Source of the DNA: Bacteroidota bacterium
GTDB lineage: Bacteria > Bacteroidota > Bacteroidia > Bacteroidales > UBA4417
Assembly: GCA_022711175.1 (NCBI GenBank)
Contig: JAKLFM010000005.1
Coordinates: forward strand, 1-64,000
Length of the DNA stretch: 64,000 nt
Direction of reading: 5' to 3'
Shown in pieces: positions 19,655-28,942 of this stretch. Each line of letters opens with the position of its first letter. Positions within the stretch are counted from its first letter, which is position 1. The translations under genes were made by a program, and so were the position numbers. The notes below the pieces were generated by a model. That model worked only from the letters and a program-made list of their open reading frames with translations. It ran no database searches and had not been told where the DNA came from.

Positions 19655-19685
19655 CAAAGATAGGGCAATTGCCGGTGCTTTCAAA
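19655..19685 (-). promoter_or_regulatory. ychF promoter
   Basis: On the minus strand, TTTG (19685-19682), exactly 19 bp, then TATCTTTG (19662-19655). Both boxes and spacing match the Bacteroidetes consensus. Confidence 0.75.
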
Positions 19686-19733
19686 AAGCAAATCACCGGA
19701 GGTGCTTCGTGATAATGAATCGCCTTATTTCTT

Positions 19734-20123
19734 TCAGTTCAATAACCTTATCGAATACCTCTCCTCGATGAATTTAAAGTACCAATACAATTTCCTGTTC
19801 ACATCAAGACCGTAATCAATGTTGTAATCGTAGTTGAGGTGGTTTTCGATGATATTCCGGTATTTACCGCGAATAAAATTATCGTTCCAGTTCATCACTG
19901 CTGTGCGGTTGTAAAGGCGGTAAACTTCGTTGCCGCGATCAAGTGCAATGGAATAACGTGTAAGGTACCATTGATCAAAATCCGGATCGAGGATGATAAT
20001 ACCGTATTCGGTGCTGTCAGATTTTGCGACTTCTTTGAGGCTGCTATTGGATGTTGATTTTCGTGTGACGGAACATGCGGTGATCATCACCACTACAGCA
20101 AGAGCGATAAGAATACTTTTCAT
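19734..20123 (-). CDS. DUF6146 family lipoprotein
   Basis: This 129-aa protein starts with a lipoprotein signal (lipobox ITAC, cysteine about residue 17). The rest, with DPDFDQWYLTRYS, YNRTAVMNWND and a Tyr/Asn-rich LNYDYNIDYGLDVN end, matches my recollection of DUF6146, a Bacteroidetes-specific lipoprotein family without known function. I chose ATG 20123 because the 22 upstream codons would destroy the signal peptide. Confidence 0.78.
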   Translation of the reverse strand: MKSILIALAVVVMITACSVTRKSTSNSSLKEVAKSDSTEYGIIILDPDFDQWYLTRYSIALDRGNEVYRLYNRTAVMNWNDNFIRGKYRNIIENHLNYDYNIDYGLDVNRKLYWYFKFIEERYSIRLLN

Positions 20124-20316
20124 GGCTGTGGTTATATAAGTTTCCTTGATCTGAGCCGCAATAAGTGTACCATCGCAGATACTTCTCATAAATTTTCAGA
20201 TTCATTTTATAAATTGATCTTCAGAGTGTTATAGTTAATATCTCAGAAAACAGCCTCTCCATTGCATTCGGGTTCATCTTTGACAGAACTTTGTTGCAAA
20301 TTACTAATACAAGACT

Positions 20317-20796
20317 ATGCCTTCCAGCAATTTCGAACGATTGGTCGCGCTGGCCAACAAAGTGTTTGATATAAAAAACGATCCATCGCAACTGAATGTA
20401 AATGAGGATGTATTGAAGCGATTGAAAAGCATTCACCCTGCGACAATTTCAGAATTTGACAACGGTAACGGACCAGTAGCCTGGTTGCTGCTAATACCTA
20501 CAACCATTGAAATTATGAACAGGTTTATAAGTGGGACGATCAATGAGCGGGAATTGTACGAGCTTACTCCAACAGGAATAAAATATGAAGCGATTTACCT
20601 TTGTTCGGCCCTGGTGCTGGAAGAATACCGCAGAAAAGGAATCATTAAAACGCTGGCGCTCAATGCAATAAAGCGAATCCAATCAAACCATCCGATCAAG
20701 GCGTTGTTTGTATGGCCATTCAGCAGCGAAGGAAACAAAGCTGCAGAAATGATTTCTACATTGGTTTCGCTTCCATTATACAGCAGGAAATCGTAA
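20317..20796 (+). CDS. GNAT-like hypothetical protein
   Basis: This 159-aa protein is not firmly recognised. The segment LCSALVLEEYRRKGIIKTLALNAI has the look of the acetyl-CoA loop of GNAT acetyltransferases (R-x-x-G-I-x-x-x-L), preceded by a helical N-terminal part (residues 1-45). The fold call is moderate and no substrate can be named. The gene stands alone between a DUF6146 gene and an MFS transporter. Confidence 0.6.
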   Translation: MPSSNFERLVALANKVFDIKNDPSQLNVNEDVLKRLKSIHPATISEFDNGNGPVAWLLLIPTTIEIMNRFISGTINERELYELTPTGIKYEAIYLCSALVLEEYRRKGIIKTLALNAIKRIQSNHPIKALFVWPFSSEGNKAAEMISTLVSLPLYSRKS

Positions 20797-20911
20797 AAAA
20801 CGGGTGGCCGAATCAGTTAAAGAACTATTTTCGCCTCATTCACCTCACCGTTTTTACTAAAACCATCAATCGAATCAACATTAAATCGCTGATAAAGAGA
20901 TAAATTCATTT

Positions 20912-22168
20912 ATGCAACAAAATCAATACAACGTGTACGGCTACCGATGGCTGATGCTGACAGCATACATGCTCATTGTCGCTGTGAATCAATGGCTTTG
21001 GATCACTTTTGCACCTATTACAAAGGAATCGGCAAGTTATTTCCAGGTTACTGACCTGCAAATCGGAATGTTGTCCATGTGCTTCATGATTGTATTCATA
21101 GTGGCTTCCATTCCAGCTTCCTGGATGATAGACAAGTTTGGAATTCGCATTGGAGTGGGCATCGGGGCTGCATTAACCGGGATTTTCGGACTTGCCCGTA
21201 GGTTTGCCGGCGATAATTACAATTTTCTGCTCGTTGCCCAAATTGGCATTGCCACCGGACAACCATTCCTGCTGAATGCAATCACCAAACTTGCTGCCCG
21301 CTGGTTTCCCATTGCCGAACAGGCAACTGCCTCGGGACTTGGAACACTTTCGATGTACATCGGGATACTCGCCGGTATGATAGCAACTCCTTTTCTCACA
21401 AATGCTTATGGCATATCTTCAATGATTTATATTCTCGGAATAGCATCCGTCACCATAGCATTACTTTTTATTGTGATTTCACGCGAACGCCCTCCCACTC
21501 CACCCTGCCCCAAAGGAATGGAAGAACGAGCACTTGTGACTGACGGATTCAGGCATATTATAAAGACACGAAACTTCAACTGGCTGATGCTGATATTTTT
21601 CATCGGGCTTGGCGTTTTCAACAGTGTTACCACCTGGATCGAAAATATATTGATTCCCAGAGGATTCACAACTGAACAAGCAGGTATAACGGGCGGCATC
21701 ATGATCGCAGGAGGAATTCTGGGGGCACTTATTCTGCCACCCTTGTCTGACAAATATCAGAAGAGAACGCCGTTCATTATACTGGCACTGGCAGGAGCAA
21801 CTGCAGGACTCATCGGGGTGACATTCACATACAGTTACATTATCTTATTGATTTCGAGTGCAGCATTGGGCTTCTTCTTGCTGAGTTCGGGGCCTATTGG
21901 TTTTCAGTATGGTGCTGAAATTACTTATCCTGCTTCCGAAGGTGCTTCAAATGGTTTGTTGCTTCAGATGGGGCAGATTTCGGGAATAGCGATGATTTTC
22001 GGCATGGATTATTTCAAGTCAGCGGCAACCGGTTCGATGACAAAGCCTTTGATATTACTCATATTTGCGATGGCTGTAAGCTTTCTGTTATCATTTAAAC
22101 TTAAGGAATCATCCCTGCTCACAAATCAACAGGTCATAACCAACGATCCTAAACCTGACAACCATTGA
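20912..22168 (+). CDS. MFS transporter, FLVCR-like
   Basis: This 418-aa protein has twelve predicted membrane helices and a central cytoplasmic loop (about residues 190-215, rich in Pro and Arg). The N-half contains the MFS loop motif DKFGIRIGVGIG, and the segment GQPFLLNAITKLAARWFP resembles the FLVCR subfamily, whose animal members move haem, choline or ethanolamine. The substrate here is unknown. Its stop codon overlaps the start of the next gene. Confidence 0.85.
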   Translation: MQQNQYNVYGYRWLMLTAYMLIVAVNQWLWITFAPITKESASYFQVTDLQIGMLSMCFMIVFIVASIPASWMIDKFGIRIGVGIGAALTGIFGLARRFAGDNYNFLLVAQIGIATGQPFLLNAITKLAARWFPIAEQATASGLGTLSMYIGILAGMIATPFLTNAYGISSMIYILGIASVTIALLFIVISRERPPTPPCPKGMEERALVTDGFRHIIKTRNFNWLMLIFFIGLGVFNSVTTWIENILIPRGFTTEQAGITGGIMIAGGILGALILPPLSDKYQKRTPFIILALAGATAGLIGVTFTYSYIILLISSAALGFFLLSSGPIGFQYGAEITYPASEGASNGLLLQMGQISGIAMIFGMDYFKSAATGSMTKPLILLIFAMAVSFLLSFKLKESSLLTNQQVITNDPKPDNH

Positions 22169-22932
22169 GAAGCAATCCGCTGGTTCATAGCACAATATCG
22201 ATACATCACACTTTCAGATGTTTTAATATCTGTCTGCTCATCTTTGTGCTTGAGCTTTCAGCTTTTCTGAGTGTTTCAGCGCAGGAACAAGTAGCATCAG
22301 ATTCAATATCCTTACAACTCACTTTTTTGAAAGCCACCCTCAAAAAAGATGAAACCCGCAGCAAAGTATGGTGGTGGGGATGGTTCAGCGGATATAGCGC
22401 TGCCACAGCGGCTCAGGTTGCTGTAGCATATACTTCAGAAAAGCAGCAGCTAAAGCAGGATATGTACCTTGGCGCAACCACTACCCTTATCGGGGCAGCG
22501 GGGCAGTTTTTATCGCCGTTGACGCCTTATAATGTGAGCGCTCATCTCGATAAAATCCCGGAAAACAATGATTTTGAGCGTGAGCAAAAACTTTTGATTG
22601 CCGAAGAAATGCTTCGAAGATGTACCCAGAATGAATTGGATGGCCGGTCATGGAAAATGCATGCAATGTCGGGAGCAGTGAACCTGAGCAGCGGTATAAT
22701 TACGTGGGTTGGATTCAGGCGGACCTGGAAAGATGGGCTCTTGAATTTTGTTCTCAATACAGCGATCACCGAAGCCCAGATTTGGACGCAACCAATGTTG
22801 GCCCGAAATGCATATCTGAAATATAACAGGAGATATCATCCTGCAGATGAATCGCTTGTCCAGCAAACCGAACGGCCAACCATCACATTTTTAGCATCAG
22901 CAAATTATATCGGGCTCATCCTGACCTTTTGA
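22165..22932 (+). CDS. Unknown exported protein, TTG start
   Basis: I do not recognise this 255-aa protein. There is no ATG or useful GTG before a signal-peptide-like segment (hydrophobic residues ~22-36 ending VSAQ), so the only plausible start is TTG 22165, which overlaps the transporter's stop codon (TTGA). After the signal there are two weakly hydrophobic stretches (about 72-90 and 175-190) and conserved-looking WKMHAMSGAVNLSSG and WTQPMLARNAYLKY segments. Coupled translation with the transporter is likely from the overlap. Confidence 0.7.
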   Translation: MRSNPLVHSTISIHHTFRCFNICLLIFVLELSAFLSVSAQEQVASDSISLQLTFLKATLKKDETRSKVWWWGWFSGYSAATAAQVAVAYTSEKQQLKQDMYLGATTTLIGAAGQFLSPLTPYNVSAHLDKIPENNDFEREQKLLIAEEMLRRCTQNELDGRSWKMHAMSGAVNLSSGIITWVGFRRTWKDGLLNFVLNTAITEAQIWTQPMLARNAYLKYNRRYHPADESLVQQTERPTITFLASANYIGLILTF

Positions 22933-23002
22933 ATTATAATCGCCTCTTATCCTTAACTCTTTATCAACAATTTAACCAGAGCTACTCCAGCTTCATGAAT
23001 AT

Positions 23003-24505
23003 TTAATGAGCTGAATCGCTATTACTTACGAAAGCTATTTTCTTACTATCGGGCGACCATGAAGGTACGTTAATGGTTCCCTGGCCTCCGTATACATAGG
23101 CTATTACGCCGGGTTTGCCACCGGCCGCCGGCATCATCCTGATATAAACATGCTTGTAAAACGGATGATCATCTGCCTGAATTTCAGGGCCGAAGGATAA
23201 GAATACAATCCATTGTCCATCGGGTGAAATATGAGGGAACCAGTCGTTGTACTCGTCGAAGGTGACCTGCTCCTGTTTTGAACCATCAGGATACATCCGC
23301 CACAGTTTCATTTTTCCGCTTCGTACCGAATTGAAATAGATGTACTTACCATCCGGCGAATATTCAGGACCATCATCAAGTCCTTTTGCATCAGTCAGCC
23401 GCATTTCTTTTTTTGTCTTCAGCGACATTTTATAAATATCAAACTCTCCTTTCCGGCTTCCGGTATATACCAGGTCATTTCCATCGGGTGACCAGCCATG
23501 CAGATATGAAGGCCCGAGCGGCGTCACACGTTTCGGATTTCCGCCTTTAAGCGGCACGGTGAAAACAATTGAATTATTGGATTCTGATTCAACATGGTGA
23601 CTTATACCTATGGATTTACCATCGAAGGAAAGCACATGGTCGTTATTGTTGTTTGTTGCGTAACCGGTATATATTTTTTCTGCCTTTTGATGCTCAATAT
23701 CAAACCTGTATAACGATCCTTCGCTGTTATAAATGAGGTATTTACAATCAGGTGTCCAGTTGGGAGCCTGGATCGAAACCGGTGATTGCATGACCATCCG
23801 GCGGTTTCCTGTTTCGAGATCCAGTATTTCGAGGTTACTGCCGATATAATCACGATAAGGAATAAAATTATCCGGAGCCGGTTTTATGATCCTGACGTTA
23901 TAAAAAACTGCTTTTTCGAGCACCTTGTTATCATGCGAGCAGATAAATATTCCGGCATACACATTGTCGTCAAATTTAGCATCCTCCGGGAGACCAACTG
24001 TGCTGAACGGCTCGCCCGGCACAGCAACCGAAAAGTATATCTTTCCATTTTTTCGTTCTAGCTGGATAATACCTGGTGAAGTGACTCCGGATTTTATTTC
24101 TGCCAGATTTTCGCCCACATTCAACCTGTATTGCAGTGAGGTGAGGCCATCGCCATGCACGGTAGCGGCAATGAGCGGCGATGTTGTGTCGAGCGATTTC
24201 CGTAACATCCAGCCGATTTTCCGGTGAGCGTGGCTGCCTCCTCCCACAAACCTGATGTTAGCTTGCAAAATAAAGTCACCGCTCAGTTTTTTCCATGCAA
24301 AATGAAACTGGTCATGGCCCGACCAAATATTTTCGCCTGATCCGGCAATTGTATATGACTGGTTTTCCGAATCATAAGATAAACTACCGGCAATTCCACA
24401 ACTGCCAATATCCGTATTCCCGGTGAAAAGATTTTGTTTATAGTTCTGGGCGTATGTCATCATCAATAAGCCTGCAAAGACCGACAGCAGGAATATCCTT
24501 TTCAT
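23003..24505 (-). CDS. Secreted TolB-like beta-propeller protein with N-terminal jelly-roll domain
   Basis: This 500-aa protein has a signal peptide (residues 1-20, ending TYAQ). Residues ~25-205 look like a DUF1349-type concanavalin-like sandwich (FHFAWKKLSGDFILQANI, RKIGWMLRKSLD). Residues ~225-500 contain PD40/WD40-like propeller blades, each with the W-S/T-P-D-G/S-K signature (WSPDGNDLVY, YSPDGKYIYF, ISPDGQWIVF, WSPDSKKIAF). Such proteins are typically periplasmic or surface binders of sugar or protein; ligand unknown. I chose ATG 24505 for the signal peptide. The gene is single and divergent from pckA. Confidence 0.85.
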   Translation of the reverse strand: MKRIFLLSVFAGLLMMTYAQNYKQNLFTGNTDIGSCGIAGSLSYDSENQSYTIAGSGENIWSGHDQFHFAWKKLSGDFILQANIRFVGGGSHAHRKIGWMLRKSLDTTSPLIAATVHGDGLTSLQYRLNVGENLAEIKSGVTSPGIIQLERKNGKIYFSVAVPGEPFSTVGLPEDAKFDDNVYAGIFICSHDNKVLEKAVFYNVRIIKPAPDNFIPYRDYIGSNLEILDLETGNRRMVMQSPVSIQAPNWTPDCKYLIYNSEGSLYRFDIEHQKAEKIYTGYATNNNNDHVLSFDGKSIGISHHVESESNNSIVFTVPLKGGNPKRVTPLGPSYLHGWSPDGNDLVYTGSRKGEFDIYKMSLKTKKEMRLTDAKGLDDGPEYSPDGKYIYFNSVRSGKMKLWRMYPDGSKQEQVTFDEYNDWFPHISPDGQWIVFLSFGPEIQADDHPFYKHVYIRMMPAAGGKPGVIAYVYGGQGTINVPSWSPDSKKIAFVSNSDSAH

Positions 24506-24629
24506 GTTATGGAATGATTTACAAGTATTTAATGATTTTGAAATCATGCAAATATAGAGACATTGGCATGAAAAAGTACGACCTTATCATGGATATGGAA
24601 GAAGACAATTTTCTTTTCAAGCGTTTCAC

Positions 24630-24646
24630 TAAATTTGATAAATTTG
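24630..24646 (+). promoter_or_regulatory. Tandem -7 elements upstream of pckA
   Basis: Two exact TAnnTTTG boxes, both TAAATTTG, follow each other with a one-base gap (24630-24637 and 24639-24646). Neither has a clear TTTG 19 bp upstream. Transcripts would begin near 24644 or 24652, leaving a leader of about 75-85 nt before the pckA ATG. Confidence 0.5.
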
Positions 24647-24728
24647 CTTGCACAACCAAACATAAATGCATCTATATAGGTGTTTGTTTAGTATTTCTGA
24701 TTAGTCAAAAATTATCAATCAAATCGTT

Positions 24729-26351
24729 ATGGTTAAAGCACTCAACATGCCGGGTTTTGAAATCAACCTGGAGCAGTATGGCATTACGGATGTAGCAGGA
24801 GTATACTACAATCTCTCTTATGAAGAACTCTTCAGGCATGAGACTGATCCAAACCTTCAGGGTTACGAACGCGGAACACTCACCACGCTTGATGCAATAA
24901 ATGTTGACACGGGCATTTTCACCGGCCGTTCGCCCAAGGATAAGTATATAGTTCGTGATGAAGTGAGCGAAAACACGGTATGGTGGTCAACCATCGGCAA
25001 AAACGATAACAAGCCCATTACCCCGGATATATGGAATCATTTACATGGCTTGGTGACCAGGCAGTTTGCCGGAAAAAAGCTTTACGTGGTTGATGCATAT
25101 TGCGGCGCCAATGCCGATACCCGCCTCAAAGTGCGTTTTATTATGGAGGTGGCTTGGCAAGCCCATTTTGTAAAGAATATGTTTATCAGGCCTACCGAAG
25201 AGGAACTACAAAATTTTGTACCTGATTTTGTTGTGCTAAATGCATCAAAAGCTACCAATCCCGATTGGAAGGAACAAGGCCTCAACTCGGAGAATTTCGT
25301 AGCTTTTAATCTTACTGAACGTATGGCATTTATAGGTGGCACCTGGTACGGCGGCGAAATGAAAAAAGGCATCTTCTCAATGATGAACTATTTCCTCCCT
25401 CTCAAGGAAATTGCATCAATGCATTGCTCGGCAAACATGGGCAAAGATGGTGATGTAGCTATTTTCTTCGGCCTTTCGGGAACCGGCAAAACCACTCTAT
25501 CGGCCGATCCAAAAAGGCAACTTATCGGCGACGACGAGCATGGCTGGGACGATGACGGTGTTTTTAACTTCGAAGGCGGCTGCTACGCTAAGTGTATCAA
25601 CCTGAGCGAGGAGAACGAACCCGATATTTACCATGCCATTCGCAGGGATGCGCTGCTCGAAAATGTGGTGGTGAAACCTGACGGCACTCCCGATTTTGCC
25701 GATGCATCAAAGACCGAAAACACCCGCGTCTCTTACCCTATTTACCATATTGACAATATTGTTAAACCGGTTTCAAAAGGCGGTCATGCCACTAAAGTCA
25801 TTTTCCTCACGGCTGATGCTTTCGGAGTACTACCGCCGGTTGCAAAGCTTACTCCTGATCAAACCAAGTACCATTTTCTTTCGGGTTTTACAGCTAAACT
25901 TGCCGGCACCGAACGAGGTGTAACTACTCCTCAACCTACATTTTCAGCCTGTTTTGGCAACGCTTTCCTCACGCTTCACCCAACCAAATATGCCGTGGAA
26001 CTTGTTAAGCGCATGGAAAAAGTGAATGCCAAAGCCTACCTCGTTAATACCGGCTGGAACGGTACAGGCAAACGTATTTCAATCAAGGATACAAGGGCCA
26101 TTATTGACGCCATTCTTGATGGTTCAATTGACAAAGCTACCACCCATATTCTGCCTTACTTCAACCTCGAAATTCCCAATGAACTCATCGGCGTAAATAC
26201 ATCAGTTCTTGATCCGAGAAACACCTACCCCTCCATTGAGGACTGGAATGTTAAAGCTGCTGACCTGGCAAAACGGTTCATCGACAATTTCGTAAAATAC
26301 ACTGATAACGACGAAGGAAAAAGGCTTATTGCTGCCGGTCCTTCATTGTAG
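24729..26351 (+). CDS. pckA: Phosphoenolpyruvate carboxykinase (ATP)
   Basis: This 540-aa enzyme is ATP-dependent PEP carboxykinase, interconverting oxaloacetate + ATP and PEP + CO2 + ADP. In Bacteroidetes it often runs in the carboxylating direction during fermentation to succinate. The kinase P-loop GLSGTGKTT (about residue 250), the metal/substrate segment [13 protein letters not shown] and the arginine-containing TGRSPKDKY near the N-terminus are intact. The length matches E. coli Pck (540 aa). It is a single gene, bounded by tandem -7 boxes and a strong terminator. Confidence 0.98.
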   Translation: MVKALNMPGFEINLEQYGITDVAGVYYNLSYEELFRHETDPNLQGYERGTLTTLDAINVDTGIFTGRSPKDKYIVRDEVSENTVWWSTIGKNDNKPITPDIWNHLHGLVTRQFAGKKLYVVDAYCGANADTRLKVRFIMEVAWQAHFVKNMFIRPTEEELQNFVPDFVVLNASKATNPDWKEQGLNSENFVAFNLTERMAFIGGTWYGGEMKKGIFSMMNYFLPLKEIASMHCSANMGKDGDVAIFFGLSGTGKTTLSADPKRQLIGDDEHGWDDDGVFNFEGGCYAKCINLSEENEPDIYHAIRRDALLENVVVKPDGTPDFADASKTENTRVSYPIYHIDNIVKPVSKGGHATKVIFLTADAFGVLPPVAKLTPDQTKYHFLSGFTAKLAGTERGVTTPQPTFSACFGNAFLTLHPTKYAVELVKRMEKVNAKAYLVNTGWNGTGKRISIKDTRAIIDAILDGSIDKATTHILPYFNLEIPNELIGVNTSVLDPRNTYPSIEDWNVKAADLAKRFIDNFVKYTDNDEGKRLIAAGPSL

Positions 26352-26381
26352 ATACGCGGTAAATTATTCAATTTCAACACG

Positions 26382-26409
26382 GGCTTCTCCATACAGGGGA
26401 AGCCTTTTT
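26382..26409 (+). terminator. pckA intrinsic terminator
   Basis: GGCTTCTCC (26382-26390) pairs with GGGGAAGCC (26396-26404), nine pairs with one G.U, five-base loop ATACA, then TTTTT (26405-26409). It lies 31 bp after the pckA stop codon. Confidence 0.92.
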
Positions 26410-26679
26410 AATTCGCATTCAGCGGACAAACGAATGAACCAGGATCTTAAAAATCAGGCTTCAGAATAAAAAACCACTCCTTTAAATAGATTGTCACCGC
26501 TATGTTGACATGAATCCACTCAGTGAACTACCTAATTTATAATCATCCCAATTAACATAATAGTTTGTCTATCAACTACATAAAAAGTGTTTTTCGTACA
26601 ATTAATTAATTTAAGCAGAAAACTTGTAGTACTTTTCCGAAAAAAAACGATCAATTATAAAAACCGAACCATTTATTGT

Positions 26680-26687
26680 TACCTTTG
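26680..26687 (+). promoter_or_regulatory. Cold-shock gene -7 element
   Basis: TACCTTTG matches TAnnTTTG. The predicted start near 26693 gives a leader of only about 18 nt, much shorter than the long structured leader of E. coli cspA. No good -33 box is seen. Confidence 0.55.
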
Positions 26688-26710
26688 CGCTGTTTAATAA
26701 TTACAATACC

Positions 26711-26902
26711 ATGTCAACCGGAAAAGTTAAATTTTTCAATCAACAAAAAGGCTTTGGTTTTATCGTTGACGATGAAACCGGAACCGAAGTTTTCGTTCAC
26801 GTAACCGGCGTTACTGACCGTATCAATGACAACGACAAAGTCTCCTTCGATATCGTTGAAGACCGTCGTGGAAAAAAGGCTATCAATGTCAAACTTATAT
26901 AA
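26711..26902 (+). CDS. Cold-shock domain protein
   Basis: This 63-aa protein is a single cold-shock OB-fold. RNP1 is KGFGFI (residues ~13-18) and RNP2 is VFVHV (about 27-31); the start GKVKFFN is typical. It should bind single-stranded RNA or DNA and remodel RNA structure at low temperature or generally. The length is close to the family's usual 65-70 aa. The gene is transcribed alone between pckA and uup, with a clear terminator. Confidence 0.95.
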   Translation: MSTGKVKFFNQQKGFGFIVDDETGTEVFVHVTGVTDRINDNDKVSFDIVEDRRGKKAINVKLI

Positions 26903-26922
26903 GTAATGCATTGTACTACCTT

Positions 26923-26950
26923 AAAAGGCTTCCTTCGGGAAGCTTTTTTT
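26923..26950 (+). terminator. Cold-shock gene terminator overlapping the uup promoter
   Basis: The arm 26923-26933 (AAAAGGCTTCC) pairs with 26938-26948 across a stable TTCG loop, followed by T. The right side ends in seven T (26944-26950). The last three T, with the next G, form the -33 box of the uup promoter. Confidence 0.9.
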
Positions 26951-26978
26951 GTGCCAGTACTCTAATCGCTTACTTTTG
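26948..26978 (+). promoter_or_regulatory. uup promoter
   Basis: TTTG (26948-26951), exactly 19 bp, then TACTTTTG (26971-26978): a full match to the Bacteroidetes consensus. Transcription would start near 26985, about 15 nt before the ATG at 27000. Confidence 0.8.
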
Positions 26979-26999
26979 CCTGATCAACATTATTGTCGC

Positions 27000-28892
27000 A
27001 TGAACATCCTCCAGGTCGAACATCTGTCAAAAAGCTATGGCGAGAAAATGCTTTTTAACGACATAAGCCTGGGAATAAGCAAAGGACAGAAAACCGCGCT
27101 CATTGCCCGCAATGGTACCGGCAAGACCACGCTCATGAATATTATTGCCGGGGTTGATGCTGCCGATTCAGGCCAAATCACCATACGCCGCGACACCCGT
27201 ATTGCATACCTCAGGCAGAACCCGCAGTACGAAGCTCATATGAGTGTGCTTGACATCCTGTTTACAGGCGACAACGAGTTCATGGCTGCCATCCGCGATT
27301 ATGAAGCAGCGCTTGAGCATTTCCGGCTCGAACACAATACCGCCAACCAGCATGCACTTGATACAGGGATTGCGCGTATGAATGTGCTGCAGGCGTGGGA
27401 TTACGAAACGAGGGTGCGCGAAATCCTCGGACGGTTTGGAATTACTGACTTGTCGAAACCAGCGGGTGAGCATTCAGGTGGACAGATTAAAAAAATAGCC
27501 CTTGCCGCCGCCCTGATCGGCAATCCTGATTTGTTGCTGCTTGATGAGCCTACCAACCACCTCGATTTTGAGATGATAGAATGGCTCGAAGATTATCTTT
27601 CACGCGAATCACTTACCTTGCTGCTTATCACCCACGATCGCTATTTTCTTGATAATGTCTGTGATACTATTGTTGAGCTGGAAAATGACTCATTGTGGCA
27701 ATATAGAGGAAACTATTCATATTACCTTGAAAAGAAAGCTGAGCGGCAGGCAGCTGATGAACAGTCGCTCGAAAAAAGCACAAACCTTTACCGCACCGAA
27801 CTTGAGTGGATACGCAGGATGCCAAAGGCCCGCGGAACCAAAAGCCGGGCCCGGATCGAGGCTTTTAACAACCTGGAAAACAAGCTAAACCGGAGAACCG
27901 AAGAAAAATCAATCCGCTTCAATGTAAACGCAAATCCTCTTGGTGGAAAGATCATTGAAGTGAACAACATCTGCAAAAATTTTGGACAAAGCACCATTAT
28001 CGACGATTTCTCCTACATCTTTAAGAAAGGTGAGAAAATTGGTGTTGTAGGGTTAAACGGTGCAGGAAAATCAACGCTGCTGAACCTGATAAGCGGTAAA
28101 CTGCGTCCCGACAAGGGAAACATAGTCACAGGCCAGACCGTAGTATTGGGTTATTATACACAGGAAGGATTACAACCTGTTGAAGACAAGCGTGTTATCG
28201 ATATTGTGAAGGATGTGGCCGAAGAAATTTCGCTGAAAAAAGGAAGCATGTCGGCGGCGCAGTTTCTCTATCATTTTAACTTTTCATATGTTGTTCAGCA
28301 TGCGTATTTCAGCGCTCTAAGCGGCGGCGAAAAGCGCAGGCTTTACCTGTTGCTGCAACTCATCCGCAACCCAAATTTCCTTATTCTCGATGAGCCGACC
28401 AATGATCTGGACATATACACGCTGCAGGTTCTTGAGGAGTTCCTTGCCGATTTCCCCGGCTGCCTGCTCATTGTATCGCACGACCGGTTCCTGCTGGACA
28501 AGCTTTGCGATCATGTATTTGTGTTTGAAGGAGAAGGCCGGATAAAAGATTTTTATGGCAATTATACGGCTTATTATCAGCATCGTACACACGAAATCAG
28601 GAAAATACAGATAGGCAGGAGCCGGATGCGCGAAAATGAAACACAAACCGTAAAAGAGAATAAAGGCACTTCCAAACCAACTTATCGTCAGAAACTGGAG
28701 TTCGGGAATCTGGAGGCCGAAATCAATAACCTCGAACTTGAAAAATCGCAGTTAATTCAGCAACTCAATGCCGGTGGCACTGATGCCAATGCGTTGAACC
28801 GGTTATCGTTGAGGTATGCCGAACTTGAGCAACTTATCGAGGATAAAACGCTCCGCTGGATGGAACTCAGCGAATTGATAGATCCCTCATAA
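27000..28892 (+). CDS. uup: ABC-F ATPase, Uup type
   Basis: This 630-aa soluble protein has two ABC ATPase domains without membrane segments. Walker A motifs are ARNGTGKTT (about residue 36) and GLNGAGKST (about 350); signatures are SGGQIKKIA and SGGEKRRLY; both have the LLLDEPTNHLD / LILDEPTNDLD Walker B. A ~90-residue linker with basic residues joins the domains, and the C-terminal coiled coil (about 560-630) is the Uup hallmark. ABC-F proteins act on the ribosome; Uup is also linked to DNA-structure tolerance in E. coli. ATG 27000 was chosen because it starts MNILQVEHLSKSYG and follows the promoter correctly. Confidence 0.95.
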   Translation: MNILQVEHLSKSYGEKMLFNDISLGISKGQKTALIARNGTGKTTLMNIIAGVDAADSGQITIRRDTRIAYLRQNPQYEAHMSVLDILFTGDNEFMAAIRDYEAALEHFRLEHNTANQHALDTGIARMNVLQAWDYETRVREILGRFGITDLSKPAGEHSGGQIKKIALAAALIGNPDLLLLDEPTNHLDFEMIEWLEDYLSRESLTLLLITHDRYFLDNVCDTIVELENDSLWQYRGNYSYYLEKKAERQAADEQSLEKSTNLYRTELEWIRRMPKARGTKSRARIEAFNNLENKLNRRTEEKSIRFNVNANPLGGKIIEVNNICKNFGQSTIIDDFSYIFKKGEKIGVVGLNGAGKSTLLNLISGKLRPDKGNIVTGQTVVLGYYTQEGLQPVEDKRVIDIVKDVAEEISLKKGSMSAAQFLYHFNFSYVVQHAYFSALSGGEKRRLYLLLQLIRNPNFLILDEPTNDLDIYTLQVLEEFLADFPGCLLIVSHDRFLLDKLCDHVFVFEGEGRIKDFYGNYTAYYQHRTHEIRKIQIGRSRMRENETQTVKENKGTSKPTYRQKLEFGNLEAEINNLELEKSQLIQQLNAGGTDANALNRLSLRYAELEQLIEDKTLRWMELSELIDPS

Positions 28893-28893
28893 T

Positions 28894-28916
28894 AAATGCC
28901 GGACTTGCCGGCATTT
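28894..28916. terminator. Possible terminator between uup and dnaN
   Basis: AAATGCCGG (28894-28902) and CCGGCATTT (28908-28916) form nine pairs with a five-base loop between the convergent gene ends. The T-run after it is short on both strands, so strength is uncertain. Confidence 0.5.
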
Positions 28917-28942
28917 CTCATTCATAATCCTTTGGAAAATTA

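Larger units (their letters stand above)
26352..26710 (+). other. Intergenic region pckA-csp
   Basis: This 359-bp stretch holds the pckA terminator near its left end and the csp promoter near its right end. The middle (about 26410-26680) is AT-rich with several A- and T-tracts, which could serve as an upstream activating (UP-like) region. I see no open frame or strong repeat in it. Confidence 0.6.

Noticed and set aside
20712-20903. Frameshifted continuation of the GNAT-like gene
   Set aside because: The overlapping frame does not continue a recognisable fold and the 159-aa protein has a sensible end; no clear sign of a frameshift.
24567-24795. Short plus-strand open frame before pckA
   Set aside because: It spans the tandem -7 boxes and overlaps pckA in another frame, with no protein-like features.
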